Origin: Terebella lapidaria | Lineage: Eukaryota; Annelida; Polychaeta; Terebellida; Terebellidae | Assembly: GCA_949152475.1 (NCBI GenBank) | Contig: OX424559.1 | Location: 33,275,119-33,339,118, forward strand | Direction: 5' to 3' | Length of the DNA: 64,000 nucleotides | Shown here: one piece after another, positions 36,121 to 47,309 of the stretch | Numbering within the stretch: the stretch's first letter is position 1 | How the letters are laid out: each line of letters starts with the position of its first letter | Notes under the pieces: generated by a model | What the model saw: only the letters and a program-made list of their open reading frames with translations | Told to the model about the DNA's origin: nothing | Databases searched by the model: none | Translations under genes and position numbers: made by a program

Positions 36121-37008
36121 TTGTTTATTATATACACCAATGATCTCCCAAACTGTCTTGTTTATTCTAAAGCCATATTATTTGCAGATGATACAACAGT
36201 CTATTTAAGTTCTAACAACACTGATGATTTATACAAAAAGATTAATTATGACCTTGATACCTTAGTTGAATGGTTCCGTGTTAACAAACTATCTTTGAAT
36301 GTGACTAAAACAAACAGTGTGTTCTTCAAAAATAAAGCTGATTTACCTCCGACAGGTCACAAAGTAAAAATCAACAATGATGAAATAGAAAACAAAAATT
36401 ATGTTAAATTTCTTGGGATAAATATAGACTCGTCCCTTAATTGGCATGAACATATTAACCATGTGAAAAAGAAACTGAATAGCTCAATGTATGCTCTAAA
36501 TAGAGTGAAACATATTTTACAGCGTAAACATTTGCTCACCTTGTACTATTCTCTAATATTTCCATATCTTGATTACGGTATAACTCTATGGGGCGCAACG
36601 CATTCCACCCACATTAATAAGCTAGCTATTATACAAAAAAGAGCTGTACGAATAATATGTGGGGCAAAGCATAATGAGCATACGAATCACTTGTTTAAAG
36701 GATTAGGATTATTAAAGCTAACTGATATGTATAAATTACAGATTGCAAAATATATGTACAGTATAAAAACGAATAACATACCCACTCCTTTGATTGACTT
36801 AATTGTAACTAATTCGGGCGTTCACCATCACAATACTAGAAACATACACAACCCTCATATTGATAATAGACGAACTACTATAGCTGCCAATACATTAAGA
36901 CATAAAGGTCCGGACTTATGGTACACAATTCCAGAATTAATACGTAAAAAAAAGTCAATAAAATCATTCAGTAATTCATATAAATATCATCTGATCAAGG
37001 GATATTAG
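36121..37008 (+). pseudogene. LINE reverse transcriptase, C-terminal 295 codons
   Basis: Continuous frame beginning at the end of motif B (LLFIIYTNDLPN). Motif C follows at once as LFADDTTVYLSSN with both catalytic Asp, then the thumb region KFLGINIDSSLNWHEHI, the YGITLWGATHSTHINKL stretch and a C-terminal HNTRNIHNPH..TLRHKGPDLWYTIP block typical of Jockey/CR1/L2-type proteins. It ends at a TAG 25 bases before the GC-rich UTR. The ATG-like start of this frame is not biological, because the protein extends upstream in a broken state. The open C-terminus suggests a recent insertion. Confidence 0.8.
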
Positions 37009-37271
37009 ATCAACCGCCGCTAGTCCGCTTTGGTCGGTCACCCCGCCGCCTGCTCTTGGCCTGTCTGTCTGGGGTGCGTGCCTGTTTGGTACCGGTGTCC
37101 CGCCATCATTGGGGCTCTCGGGGCTCACCGTCTCGACCATTTTCATTTCTTTTCCTTTCTAATAGGTGACACAGGAAGACAGCCATGCGGCTATGTGTCA
37201 CCTAGGATAGCATACTATTTATTCATGTTTGTATATATGTTTATGTATCTTGATTGCTATCCGAATAAATT

Positions 37272-37301
37272 TATCGTATCGTATCGTATCGTATCGTATC
37301 G
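37272..37301 (+). repeat. (TATCG)n LINE tail
   Basis: Six head-to-tail copies of the pentamer directly after AATAAATT, marking the LINE 3' end. Confidence 0.85.
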
Positions 37302-37496
37302 GTTAAAATTAGTCATGTGACGTAAAAACCCGCCATGTTGTTGGACGGTTCAGTTAGTTGGAACATGGAGGAGCGCAATTGATAGACTAGTATGGAATGT
37401 TTGCAGAAAGAAATATCACAGATGCACAGAAAAATAAATCAAAATAATATTAACAGGTTACAGTCAGGGTATATTTACAACTTGAGTAATTAGTAA

Positions 37497-38067
37497 TTAC
37501 TTTGGGAGGCACTTCTTGTGGTACCAGCCAGCGAAGCAGCTATCACATCCGACCCAAGATTTTGCTGGTCCAGATAACGGGAGACATACTATGCACGATG
37601 CTGTGCTGTCTTCCTCCGTCTCAATGGCACTCCGCCCTCCCTCTCCTGAACTATTTCTACCACCCTTCCCTGACTTCACCCATCCAGATACTCTACCACC
37701 CGAACCACTAATCCTAGCCCTCTTCCTAACAACCCCACTATTCCCACTGGTCCCCTCCCCAAGATCTACCCTTTCGCTGCCCACTGACTGATCCCCATTA
37801 GCACTGTGACCTACCTCTCCTTCCTGTGATGCAATCTGACTAACACCTGCTTCTATCTCCATAGTTATATCTCCATCTACTTCCTCCTCCCCCCCCCCCC
37901 CCCTCCTGATCATATTTTCCCTCAAACTCCTCATCTGACTACTGAATCATCCCCTACTGTTATAACTAATTGCCCTACCTCATCTATCTTACTATCTAAT
38001 TCCCACTGCTTGTCCTCAAGATCCTTAACATGTCTAATTCACTCTTCCCCTTTAATACCCGTAGGTT
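37497..38067 (-). pseudogene. transposase C-terminal exon with coiled region, acidic linker and PHD-like finger
   Basis: Begins after TTTTTACTAG, a good acceptor at 38068-38077. The frame gives EPTGIKGEE, a stop, then IRHVKDLEDKQWELDSKIDE and VITVGDDS. That is the RHV-x3-x-D..W..D..VI..GDD pattern I know from the C-termini of IS630-like DDE proteins of invertebrates. From 37934 a 145-codon frame carries a Gly/Glu/Ser-rich low-complexity linker and ends with CIVCLPLSGP and WVGCDSCFAGWYHKKCLPK, the first six ligands of a PHD-like finger. Exon phase is compatible with the exon at 39038-39177. Two in-frame stops and a frameshift show decay. The PHD-like end recurs at 41.4 kb. Confidence 0.5.
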
Positions 38068-38132
38068 CTAGTAAAAATATCCATGATTATTTCAAAATTT
38101 GTAAAAAGTAAATTGTATGGCGTTTTGTATTA

Positions 38133-39007
38133 CAGTGTACTCTGTATAAACCGGATCTCCAGGGGACCAGGGAAAAAATCCGGTATGGACAGAGCGCCGG
38201 TTTATCGAGTCTGGAGAGAGAGAACATCGACTTCGTTTTTCACTGTTACTCAACATAACGTAACTAAATACCGGCCAGCTATTTTAAGTACATGTAGTTA
38301 CAAACTTTATGGACATCGGTGTAGTTAATATTATGTTATTGGTAATAGTACGGCTCTGTATAGATTTATTGCAGAACATTCAAGTAAATAATTTGAGTCA
38401 ATGGATTATGAATTGTAGGTTTTCTATTGACATCATTATAATGTTGTGCTATTAGCACATCTTAAAGCCTACTGCAGAAAATACATAGTAAGACAAGATT
38501 GCATGGTGTCATAGAATTGTTGTCTGCGTTTATAGCATGCGCTGATTAATTATCACTTTGAACAATGGGTGTCACACCAGTGATGAGCTTGCAGTGATTT
38601 ACTCGAGAAATCATGTCAGGTAAATCATGCATTTTTCAAACGACCCCTAACCAGCGAAGTTTAGTTGTTGTTAATTACAATTTGTGAGCGCCATGTTGCC
38701 GATGCTGTTGTGTTTACAAAGACGTGTGACTAAAGCGCAGCCTCTGACATCGGTCTATTATCCGATGAAGTGCGGCTGATTGCAATTGACATGCGCAGTT
38801 TTAAATTATTGGGGTAACGCCGGTTTGGACAATACGATATGGCCGGTTGGGTCACAGGAATAAGGCCGGTTTTCAGAATAGACAACATCCGGTATATCGA
38901 GAGTTGCTTACTGTAGAAACAAAGGGGAAGAAATCGGGACCTAAGACGAACGCCGGTATGGACAAAATTCCGGTATATACAAGAGCCGGTTTCGGCAGAG
39001 TACACTG
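38133..39007. mobile_element. Tigger/pogo-type MITE, 875 bp
   Basis: Perfect 12-base terminal inverted repeats CAGTGTACTCTG...CAGAGTACACTG with TA on both sides (38131-38132 and 39008-39009), the hallmark of Tc1/mariner-group elements. Subterminal copies of CCGGTATGGACA and CCGGTWTATCGAG are inverted at both ends. No transposase is present. It sits between the probable exons at 39038 and 38067, that is, inside an intron of the IS630-like gene. Confidence 0.85.
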
Positions 39008-39037
39008 TATTTGCATGTGATGGGTAATAATTGTTAC

Positions 39038-39177
39038 CATGTGCAGAAAGCCACGTTTGCAGGTCGGCCTTTCTGGTGGGCAGGCGAGAGTTGTCTTTCT
39101 GGACGTTGTGATATGAAGCGTTATCAATGATGATGACGGCCCTGGCTGGCAGGTTAGGAAGAAGCTGATTTTGGAAC
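39038..39177 (-). pseudogene. IS630/Tc1-like DDE exon with second catalytic Asp
   Basis: The 140-base exon is bounded by TTGATATACAG (acceptor, ending at 39178) and GTAACA (donor, from 39037). It encodes FQNQLLPNLPARAVIIIDNA, then SYHNVQKDNSRLPTRKADLQ and TWLSAHG. The IIIDNASYH block is the second Asp motif of IS630-like DDE_3 proteins, and the RKADLQTWL segment follows in the family. No frame break within the exon. The third acidic motif (normally NPIE) was not found downstream, where the MITE now lies. Confidence 0.65.
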
Positions 39178-39279
39178 CTGTATATCAATGTTAATATCAT
39201 GAAATATTTCGTTCCATTAGCATTTTCAGGTTACCGTACCTATGGTCTGATAACATAATTCAATGGTGTTGATGATAAA

Positions 39280-42200
39280 TCAAACGTACAACAAAACTTT
39301 GTGACCATACCACAAAGTATGGGGGTACTAATCATTAAAATAATCTCTTACGCATAATTATGAATGTCTTGATTGTGTAAATATGCCCATAACAGTGTAT
39401 CGTGTGCACAGTCTTGCCAATCAGAATCACACCAATAACTGAATCAGGACACGTGACTCCCATCTACCACTAATACCACACTTCCGGACCCGACACCCCT
39501 CCTACAACATCCTCACTCCCACAGCGGACACACACGTGAATGTTAATATCAATCTATTACCACCAATACAGTGAAATTCTAATGATGACAATAGCAAACG
39601 AAAAATACGATATTTTGCAATAGAAACAAATGTAAGTATCACTCTATTACCACCAAAACAATCAGATTTTGATGATGACAAAAACAAACGTAAAATACAA
39701 CATTTTGCAATAGAAACAAAGCCCGACCAAATAGTTTATCCAAAGACACACTGGCGTCATCAGGGGCAGACAGTCTAGCCCGACCAAGTAGTCTAGCCCG
39801 ACCAAGCCCGACCAAGTAGTTTATCCAAAGACACACTGGCGTCATCAGGGGCAGACAGTGTGTTAAATGTAGTTGTTTCTACTGTACACCTGATGGAATT
39901 AGTATACAACTGCCCAACAACCTCTGAAAACAATTTAGAAATCTGAAACAAACCCCATGGAACAGATATGTTGAACTGATATCTTGCGCGCCATGTTGAT
40001 AGTTGGAAAAAAATACAGCGTCAATAGTTTTTTAATGATTCAGAATAATCATTATTTGTTGATGAAGTATACTATTTCAGAACTGATTCCAGTCTCTAAA
40101 CGCCAGTGAGACAGAGTACATTGAACTGCATCAAATTGTTCGATCAACATATTGAGTACAGTCATGATGCAAACCAAAACAATGCTTTCAATGTGCAAAA
40201 TTTTACATGAAATGCTATTGTAACGCCCGCATTATTTGTTTTGGTTAGCGTAACCGTGTCACCGCCGTGGAATTCACGGCATATATTTTTTTTCCTTGGT
40301 TGGAGCTGTGTCACATCCGTGTAGTCACAAAAATCACCCGATTATCGCTCAAACCAATGTGGTCGACAAACGAAATGTGCAAAGATATACACATTTTCAT
40401 GAACCCTAAGTGCTTCCAGCAATGTATGTTCATAATTTAAAGCCCCCAATGTATAAATATATGTTTGGTAACATTTTATAGACTTGTCAAGTAGAATTTA
40501 GGATAATTTTAGGCCTGAAAGTGTGTTTGGGTATTCGAGTTCGTACATAGTCATTTGATTGTTGTGGTAATTTTTTTTCATTAACTGGTCACAAGTTTAA
40601 ACTGTCATACGTGTTTAAAATTGGTTATTTACATGGTCAAAATATGTTCAAATATTTTCCTAATTTTTCTATGTGTAAATTGTTGGTACGAATATTTTTG
40701 TCAACATCAGTAATATTCTGGTAGATATTTTCTATATTTTTAATATAGAGTATAGTGTGTCACTGCATATTATTTACATATATTATCATTCTGCATTGCA
40801 GTTTTGAACCGTGAGAACCGTGAAACTGTGAAGTGCCTGTGAGACAACTGTGTCTGGAAATAAAACTGTGACAACACTGAACACTCTCACGTGTCTCAAT
40901 ACAAGTTGGTAGCAGAGGGCTACATCTATTTTGTAAAAAATATATCCATTATGGCATCTCAGGTGAACACACTCGGCGCTTCTCGACCACTTCCCTTGTG
41001 TGCTTCTTCCCCTAGAGGGGAGCAGGATCAGAATTCTCCGAGCAGTTTTTGGACTGTTGGCAAGTTATGAGGATTGTCAGTTGTCTGTAAGTGTGGCAAA
41101 GAAAGGTACTTGGATATGCTTCCATTGTATCATCAAGAGTAGATCGTAATGATTGCTCTCAATAGGCTGACGTGGAAAAAGGCGAGAGAGAGAGAGAGAG
41201 AGATGGAAGGAAACTGAACATATGAATATGACAATGATATGATACGCTCATATGATAACTACATGATTACAGATATATTATTGAATAGTTCCATTATTAG
41301 ACATAGACCTGGATGGAATCGGAGGGTTTTGAATAATCATGGCAGTAGTGCTGCCACTACTGTTGTCAGTGTTTGCAGAAGGCAAATTTACAATTTGAGT
41401 AATAAGTAGTTACTTTGGGAGGCACTTCTTGTGGTACCAGCCAGCCAAGCAGCTATCACATCCGAAGAGTAGAATAGGTATAGTGAAATGATGAAAATGA
41501 AAAAGTATAGAAATAAATGAAAATGAAAGTATAGAAATAAATGAAACAATTTCAAGATAACAGTGAGAAGATCAGGATAACAAGATTACAGAAATCGTGA
41601 CACACCAAGAGGAAGACCTTCTTGGGCTTAGCGACTTGTGACCAATCAATGGCCTCGGGTTGAGGAATAGATGGCAGACTTCTCGATAGATTGCATCACA
41701 AACTCTGTGGAACACACAGTGTTTATGGCAGCGCTCCAGACTTTAGGCAACAAGATCCGCTTCACATTCAAACCGGTCCTCAGTGCACCAAGGACCAGCG
41801 AGTAAAATTTTCTCATGAGCTCACCGAGCACCGACACGTCAAGTGGCTGAAGAAGGTGTGCTGTATGTCGTGGGAGGGACCACAAATGGGTTTATAAATA
41901 TTATTTAGGTGATGAGTTAATAATGGTAAATATCAAAACTCCTTAAAATATTTCGTTTTTGTTTGGTCATTTCGTAAATAACTAAATTACTTAATAATAA
42001 AGTTATACATTACTCGAAATAGTTATATATCTGCACTTATGCCCAAAACGAATGCTCCTTTCTTCTTGATTTCATTGCGAGTCTCTGGTGAAGATAGTTT
42101 GAGTTTGTTGACATTACCGCCATTCTCGGTGCTTTGTATCTCTGATGCAATGCGATTCCAGCTACTCGAGCCAAGTAGGTCAGGTGAGAAGTAACTCTGA

Positions 42201-42905
42201 ACGGCTCACAAAAACAACGGCACACAAAACAAAAACAACTGCTAGTACTGTCATACACTTGATTTATCAATCTGATCAAGGATAGTTTGTTTTGAAACCT
42301 ATTATTCTGAGACTACAGGCAGTTGATTTGGAACAAATAGTCTTTCTCCTAAGGTAACTTCAATTTTCACGCCATGTTTTCTGGCCTCCTTGATGATTTC
42401 ATAGGAAAAACGTGGCTATCATGGTTGTCAAGAATCAATACCACAGGGTATCTGACACCACAGGGACAAAGATGCATCTGAATCATATCAGGAAGAAATC
42501 TTGGTCCATGTACCCTGAATTCACGATGAAAGACAAGATATCAGCACCACTTAATGAACGATATCTAAGGCTTCGTGATATTTAATTATAAGTTATGCGA
42601 TTTATGTGTAAAAATATAAATTTCTTTATGTAACAGCAGGGCTAGGTGCGAAAAGGTAATCAGTAGGGCATCCATCCGTGTTACTCCTCTGAAGGAGGCT
42701 GTTCTTGAAAATTATCATTGTTGGAAATACACGACCAGAGGATGATATGGTCATGTGCGCGACGACATGAGCTACTGACACAACCTGCGAGCGACATGCA
42801 CGTGTGTCTATACATGTTTTTTTTATATTTAAATTTTATTTTTCAATTCGAAATCATGCTTGTTATACGTTAAACATAATAAAATAAATTTTGAAAATAA
42901 AATAA
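39280..42905 (-). mobile_element. pogo-like DNA transposon, copy 2, with PHD-like tail
   Basis: Minus strand, N to C: VLILDNHDSHVF then SYEIIKEARKHG in another frame (about 42450-42370); a gap of about 480 bases; SLPRHTAHLLQPLDVSVLGE, LMRKFYSLVLGALRTGLNVK and VWSAAINTVCSTEFVMQSIE (41885-41646); then GCDSCLAGWYHKKCLPK at about 41462-41412. So this copy joins a pogo-type DDE core to a PHD-like C-terminus, with about 120 bases of degenerate AAATGA-rich repeat between. Flanks at 39280-39530 and 40005-41250 match copy 1 and the 24-kb repeat. A (GA)n run lies at 41188-41206. Several frame breaks. Confidence 0.65.
39535..39965 (+). repeat. R364 repeat, rearranged copy in opposite orientation
   Basis: Plus strand begins GAATGTTAATATCAATCTATT, restarts at TGTAAGTATCACTCTATTACC (39625) and runs to CCCCATGGAACAGATATG. 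In the middle, a 17-base phrase built from AGCCCGACCAAGTAGT is tandemly repeated and the CACACTGGCGTCATCAGGGG block is doubled. This shows local rearrangement after insertion. Confidence 0.75.
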
Positions 42906-42909
42906 AATG

Positions 42910-43012
42910 GACAAAATGGATACCATCAACTCAGTAGCTATTTGGCTTGTGATTATGTAATTCTCATATATCTATTCCGTGGGGTTTGCTTCAGATATCT
43001 GAATTATTTTGC
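42910..43012 (-). repeat. R364 repeat, terminal fragment
   Basis: ATACCATCAACTCAGTAGC through TCTGAATTATTTTGCAG, the part of the unit that precedes GGGCAGTTG in other copies. It ends abruptly at 43012 against the Harbinger relic. Confidence 0.65.
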
Positions 43013-43044
43013 AGCTCCTCTGTACGGCACAAATAGTTCCAATC

Positions 43045-43710
43045 TCAATGGGTACGCAGGATCGCCATACAATGAGTAGTTCGCAAACTTTGTGTATTCC
43101 TGACACGTGTGATCAGATCACTTTCATTCAAAATTGCGGCGTCGTGTCTCCGCCCTTTGATTGGACCGAACAAATCCACGACCAAGCCGTTTGGAGCGAC
43201 GATTGATTGATATTTGAGTGCATGCACGCGCCTGTGTCCATTGAAAAGAACTTGCTGGTGCAATTTTGGCCGACAAATTGGTCTCACTGTTCCATCGATG
43301 AAACCCCATATCCTAAGCTGTACATCAATTGCTTCTGCAAAGTGATCAGACTGGATCCAATCCTGATTCAAGTCTTTGTAGCTTGTTGGAATGCCGCTCA
43401 AAAATCAGGTCGAGCACTTTGTTTGATATGAGAATGGGCTCTTCCACTGATCTTCCGAAAATAGGAGTGAGGTCACCGAGCCTGTTTGGATAAGCTAGTC
43501 GTTGCAAAAGGATACAAAGCCCCTCCAATCCACTGCATTTTGTCTTATTGTAACATGTGATGACATTGGGAATGTGCGATGCATGATTTATTCTTATGAC
43601 ACCAGCCTTGTCAAACCGAAAATATTTCCAGCATTCATCCTCTGTGAGTTCTTTAATATCAAACTTGGGGGAGGCTCTTCGTTTCTCCGATAACAGTCCT
43701 TGATCCTAAA
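43045..43710 (-). pseudogene. PIF/Harbinger transposase, largest copy
   Basis: Minus strand from about 43705: ASPKFDIKELTEDECWKYFR, then HIPNVITCYNKTKCSGLEGL, CILLQRLAYPNRLGDLTPIF, and SNKVLDLIFERHSNKLQ. The next frame (43401-43045) holds AIDVQLRIWGFIDGTVRPIC (first Asp), FNGHRRVHALKYQSIVAPNG and FGPIKGRRHDAAILNESDL (second Asp). This covers the N-terminal helix-rich region through the central DDE core. The C-terminal YGDPAYPL block is lost where an R364 fragment begins at 43012. One frameshift lies near 43390. Otherwise well preserved, hence a younger relic than the 5.4-kb copy. Confidence 0.85.
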
Positions 43711-43831
43711 CGAATTTGGAGGCCAAATCTTGCCTGATCTGGCGTGTGTAAATTAACCTCTACAGACGAATTATGAACGAATTATGAAATTATTGTATTA
43801 TGAACATATATGAGGTCATATACATCATACC

Positions 43832-44128
43832 TAATGGAGACATTGAAATTCACAAAGATTGTCCTTGACTGGTAAATCTCAATCATATGTCACCAGCAAT
43901 GCTTGAATCTTAGCCTTTGGGCTAATTTCCTAATGGAGACATTGAAATTCACAAAGATTGTCCTTGACTGGTAAATCTCAGTCATATGTCACCAGCAATG
44001 CTTGAATCTTAGCCTTTGGGCTAATTTCCTAATGGAGACATTGAAATTCACAAAGATTGTCCTTGACTGGTAAATCTCAGTCATATGTCACCAGCAATGC
44101 TTGAATCTTAGCCTTTGGGCTAATTTCC
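43832..44128. repeat. 99-bp tandem triplication
   Basis: TAATGGAGACATTGAAATTC recurs at 43832, 43931 and 44030, exactly 99 bases apart; the three units are identical but for one or two bases. A worn fourth relative (CCTAATGGTGACATTGCATT) lies at 45255-45350. The near identity indicates recent amplification. Confidence 0.9.
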
Positions 44129-45734
44129 ATATAGCTTGGCATTTTTCGTTGATTTTTTTCATTTCGTTGATTTCTCAAAAATGGTTGCAGCCGACCTAGA
44201 GCAAAACAGACATTAGACATATAGTCTTAGGAGTATCAAGTTTGTCCTTCACAAACATGTAATTGCATAATGTCTTATAGGTCTCATTGGCACCTTCGTC
44301 ATGTTTTTCCTGAGTTAGAATTTTGTTTTTTATGCTTTACCCTGAAATGCCTTCAAGGCCTTTAGGCCTTGGCGTCTAGTTTGATATTTGATGACCTTGA
44401 AAGGTCAAAACAACCATTTTGGGGTAAAAAAAATGCCCAGATTTGCCTCTACATATGAAATGATTGCAGATAGAGCTTAAAGTTGGAATCAATTTAAAAT
44501 CAGCCAAATTTAGCATTCTTGTTCATCACGCAAACTTGAAAGTACATCTCGAGATAAACAAGAATATGTAGGAAATATGCACAGTTCGACGACAGATTCT
44601 CAGAAAATTGTCGTAATCGGGCATGAAAACACCGGATAGAGACTGATCGGCTTGTTTACATTGTTGGCTGCCACAGTATTTAGACAAATACCAATGACGT
44701 CATGAGACTTTGTGTAGAACTCGCTCGTAACGCGGGTTACGAAATCGATGTGAGATTGATTGGCCCGAGTTTGAGTCTTGCTTTGGCAACTGGATTTAGG
44801 CACGGATTACATATTTTCAGACCCATATATGTATGATTTCTCACTATAGACATAATGAAACTAATGCAAAATGAATAAATTTTGTCAATTCTAAAAGTGA
44901 TTATAGCTTCAAGTTTGCATTTTGAGCATATAGGAAGTCATATATGGAACAACTGATGATGACCTTGAGATTGACCTCGGATGACCTTGAATGCTAAATT
45001 CCGACGTGAAATGTGTAATTAGCCACTGAGGCTTAACACTTGCACATACAGGTTAGGATTATGTACAAACTTACAGGAAGTCATGTATTTATGGCACATC
45101 TTTGATGGCCTTGTGTTTGACCTTAAATGACCTTGAAGGCCAAATTTCAAAATCTTGCCGGACCTGACATGTGTAAAGTGGCCTCCACAGATGAAATACT
45201 TGTTGATAGAGCTTATATGTTAATATGAACATATATAAAGTCATACGCGACATTCCTAATGGTGACATTGCATTTCACAAAGATGACCTTGATTGGTAAA
45301 TCTCAAGGTCATGTGTCACCTGCAATGCTTAGAACCAAAATTATTGGTTTCCCAGGGACTGCCCGAACCGTTTTTCTCTTATGCCGCATCAGTTGATTTT
45401 TTTGGGATGGACAATAAAAAAAATTAGAACATTTTATACCGCATCATACTTTGTCACCGAAACAAAACAAAAAAATACCCGCAAAATGGATATTGAATGT
45501 ACGACTGAACGAAACCACATATACGGTGAAAGAAAAGCGGAATATACAGTTTGCAATTGACGCATTACCACATGGCTGAACATGTCAGTCATATCTATCA
45601 ACGTTTTAAAAGACAACGGATCTTGGCGTTGTCCTGAACAGTAAATTTTGTACAGTCATTTGATAGGTTTTCGTTTCAACAACTGTATTCTTACGAAGAG
45701 TGTCCTGCCAAATATAATCGCCATTATATTATTG
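44129..45734. other. non-coding; cluster of TGACCTTGA words
   Basis: No gene recognised. TGACCTTGA or its complement TCAAGGTCA occurs at 44392, 44960, 44982, 45128, 45284 and 45303, with near matches at 44972 and 45118. At 44392-44407 it forms TGACCTTGAAAGGTCA, an inverted pair. TCAAGGTCA is the extended half-site bound by ERR/SF-1-type nuclear receptors. Whether these bind anything is unknown; they may be part of a degenerate repeat. Confidence 0.4.
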
Positions 45735-46265
45735 GAGGTTTTTATGACATTTGGCCAATGATGAATGAATGGGGATTCGGTTAAAGTTTGAGATTTTTCG
45801 TGTTTTTTTGTGAATTTGGTAATGACCAGATATTGTTTGTGAAGTAAACATGATAATGAACGATGTATGGTGAGATTTTTCAATCCACTTTCGATGAATT
45901 TTGGGACATTGACTTTGATATTTTCTGCTCATTCAGCCAATGTTAAATGAATGGGCATTTCAGTTAAAGTTATTGGATGAGACTTTTAACATATATAGTT
46001 CCATCATGAAGTCATGATCATTGAACAAACAGATTATCCATTGGTATATCAGCATAGATTGTATTATTTCATTTCCATTTTGCCGATTTTTATACATTTT
46101 CAGCATAATTTGGCCAATGATAAATGGATGGTGATATCAAGCAAAGCTTTTATTTTGAATTTCATTTTAGAAATGTTTCAACTTCTGGACTCTGCTGTTT
46201 TCAGGATATTTGGTCAATGATAAATTAATTCGTGTTATTGGCGTTGTTGTTAAAGTGTTTCTGTG
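45735..46265. repeat. degenerate tandem repeat (~100-190 bp spacing)
   Basis: The phrase TTGGCCAATGATAAATGGATGG and variants of it (TTGGCCAATGATGAATGAATGG, TCAGCCAATGTTAAATGAATGG, TTGGTCAATGATAAATTAATTC) appear near 45750, 45934, 46109 and 46209, each followed by a run similar to GGTTAAAGTTT. Heavily diverged. Confidence 0.5.
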
Positions 46266-47196
46266 AATATCTTAAATATCTCTTTTATGAGTTCATGCAA
46301 TTTGAGACAACAATTCTGTGATTGGATGGTATGGAGTAAGAAGAGTTGGACGACAAACGTGAACCATGGAAAACAGTTTCGATGAATTATATATACCGTA
46401 GTAGGATGATGATAATAGAGGGATCACATGTTTTGTGGTGTCAGATGACACAAATTAAATCAAAAAACAATTTTGCTAAGCAAATGTTTTTATTAACAAC
46501 ATTTTTTGGGGGGCGAGACATTTCGAGCTTGGGCTCACTTGCTCTATGAATTTTACTGTACAATCATTGTTGTGTTGTTTTCAAGGTATTTTCAACGACA
46601 TATGTATTCTTGAATGTTATTAGGTTGAAGTGGATTCCATGCAAGCAAAAACAATATTGAACTACTTTATTATTTGATTTTACATGACTAAGTTTGTTTT
46701 CGGGGAAATAAAATTAAAATAAAGAAATAAAACGTAAAATACTGGCCCTCCTCACTTTCGGGAAAAAATCCCTGAGAAACTAATGATTTATTTGGTATGG
46801 CCTAACCTATCTTAGCCCCTGGGCTAATTTTGTGTTTGATGGCCATTCTCTCAAAATCCATTCAGACAGTTTTACTCGAAATCATGCTCAAGATGGTTTT
46901 GGTCTGAAATGAAAATATTTTCATTTCGTTAGTAATAACTCAAATACATTTATCAATAGTTGAAAAATATTTTCTTAGCTCTGCTACGTGGAAAGACAGC
47001 GGAGATTTAGTTATGCCATGTTGTCCTTGTTGTTTGTATAAGTATTTGGAAGTGATATCAGTTGGATTATAAGTGACCATTTGAGTGATAAACAATATGT
47101 AATTTCATTGTTTTGATTTCATTGTGTGTTATGTCATTGATATCACATAATTGTGAATAACATTTCTTTTTCTTTCTCAATAACATCTGCTCTCAC
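46266..47196. other. non-coding, no recognised feature
   Basis: AT-rich sequence, probably intronic to the IS630-like gene on the minus strand. No conserved exon was recognised. Confidence 0.4.
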
Positions 47197-47309
47197 CAGA
47201 TGCATCAACCCACTCTCTGCACACCGTGTGTCCTGCATTCAACCAAGTTTCCTCCGAGTACACGATCGGCCGACCTGCGGCGCGAGCTTTTCCTATCCCT
47301 CGCAGATAC
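47197..47309 (-). pseudogene. IS630/Tc1-like DDE exon with first acidic motif
   Basis: A 113-base exon between ATTTTCAACAG (acceptor, ending 47310) and GTGAGA (donor, from 47196). It encodes YLRGIGKARAAGRPIVYSEE and TWLNAGHTVCREWVDASG. In IS630-like DDE proteins this block reads RPIVY-D/E-ET..H..H, where the first acidic residue is usually Asp; here it is Glu, so the catalytic position may be changed (SEETW). No frame break. It lies on the same strand and in the correct order upstream of the exon at 39038-39177, about 8 kb away, so the two may be parts of one gene. Confidence 0.6.

Larger units (their letters stand above)
35750..37301 (+). mobile_element. LINE (Jockey/CR1-like), 5'-truncated 3' half
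   Basis: Starts in the middle of the reverse transcriptase, as 5'-truncated LINEs do. Upstream of the long open frame, the readings [20 protein letters not shown] and [20 protein letters not shown] (motif A with Asp) and IPFGVPQGSVLGPLLF are present, with two in-frame stops (near 35894 and 36036) and at least one frameshift. The element ends in a short 3' UTR and a (TATCG)n tail, the type of simple-repeat end made by target-primed reverse transcription in CR1/Jockey relatives. In the UTR, AGGTGACACA and TGTGTCACCT (37163-37202) form a hairpin. Confidence 0.8.
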
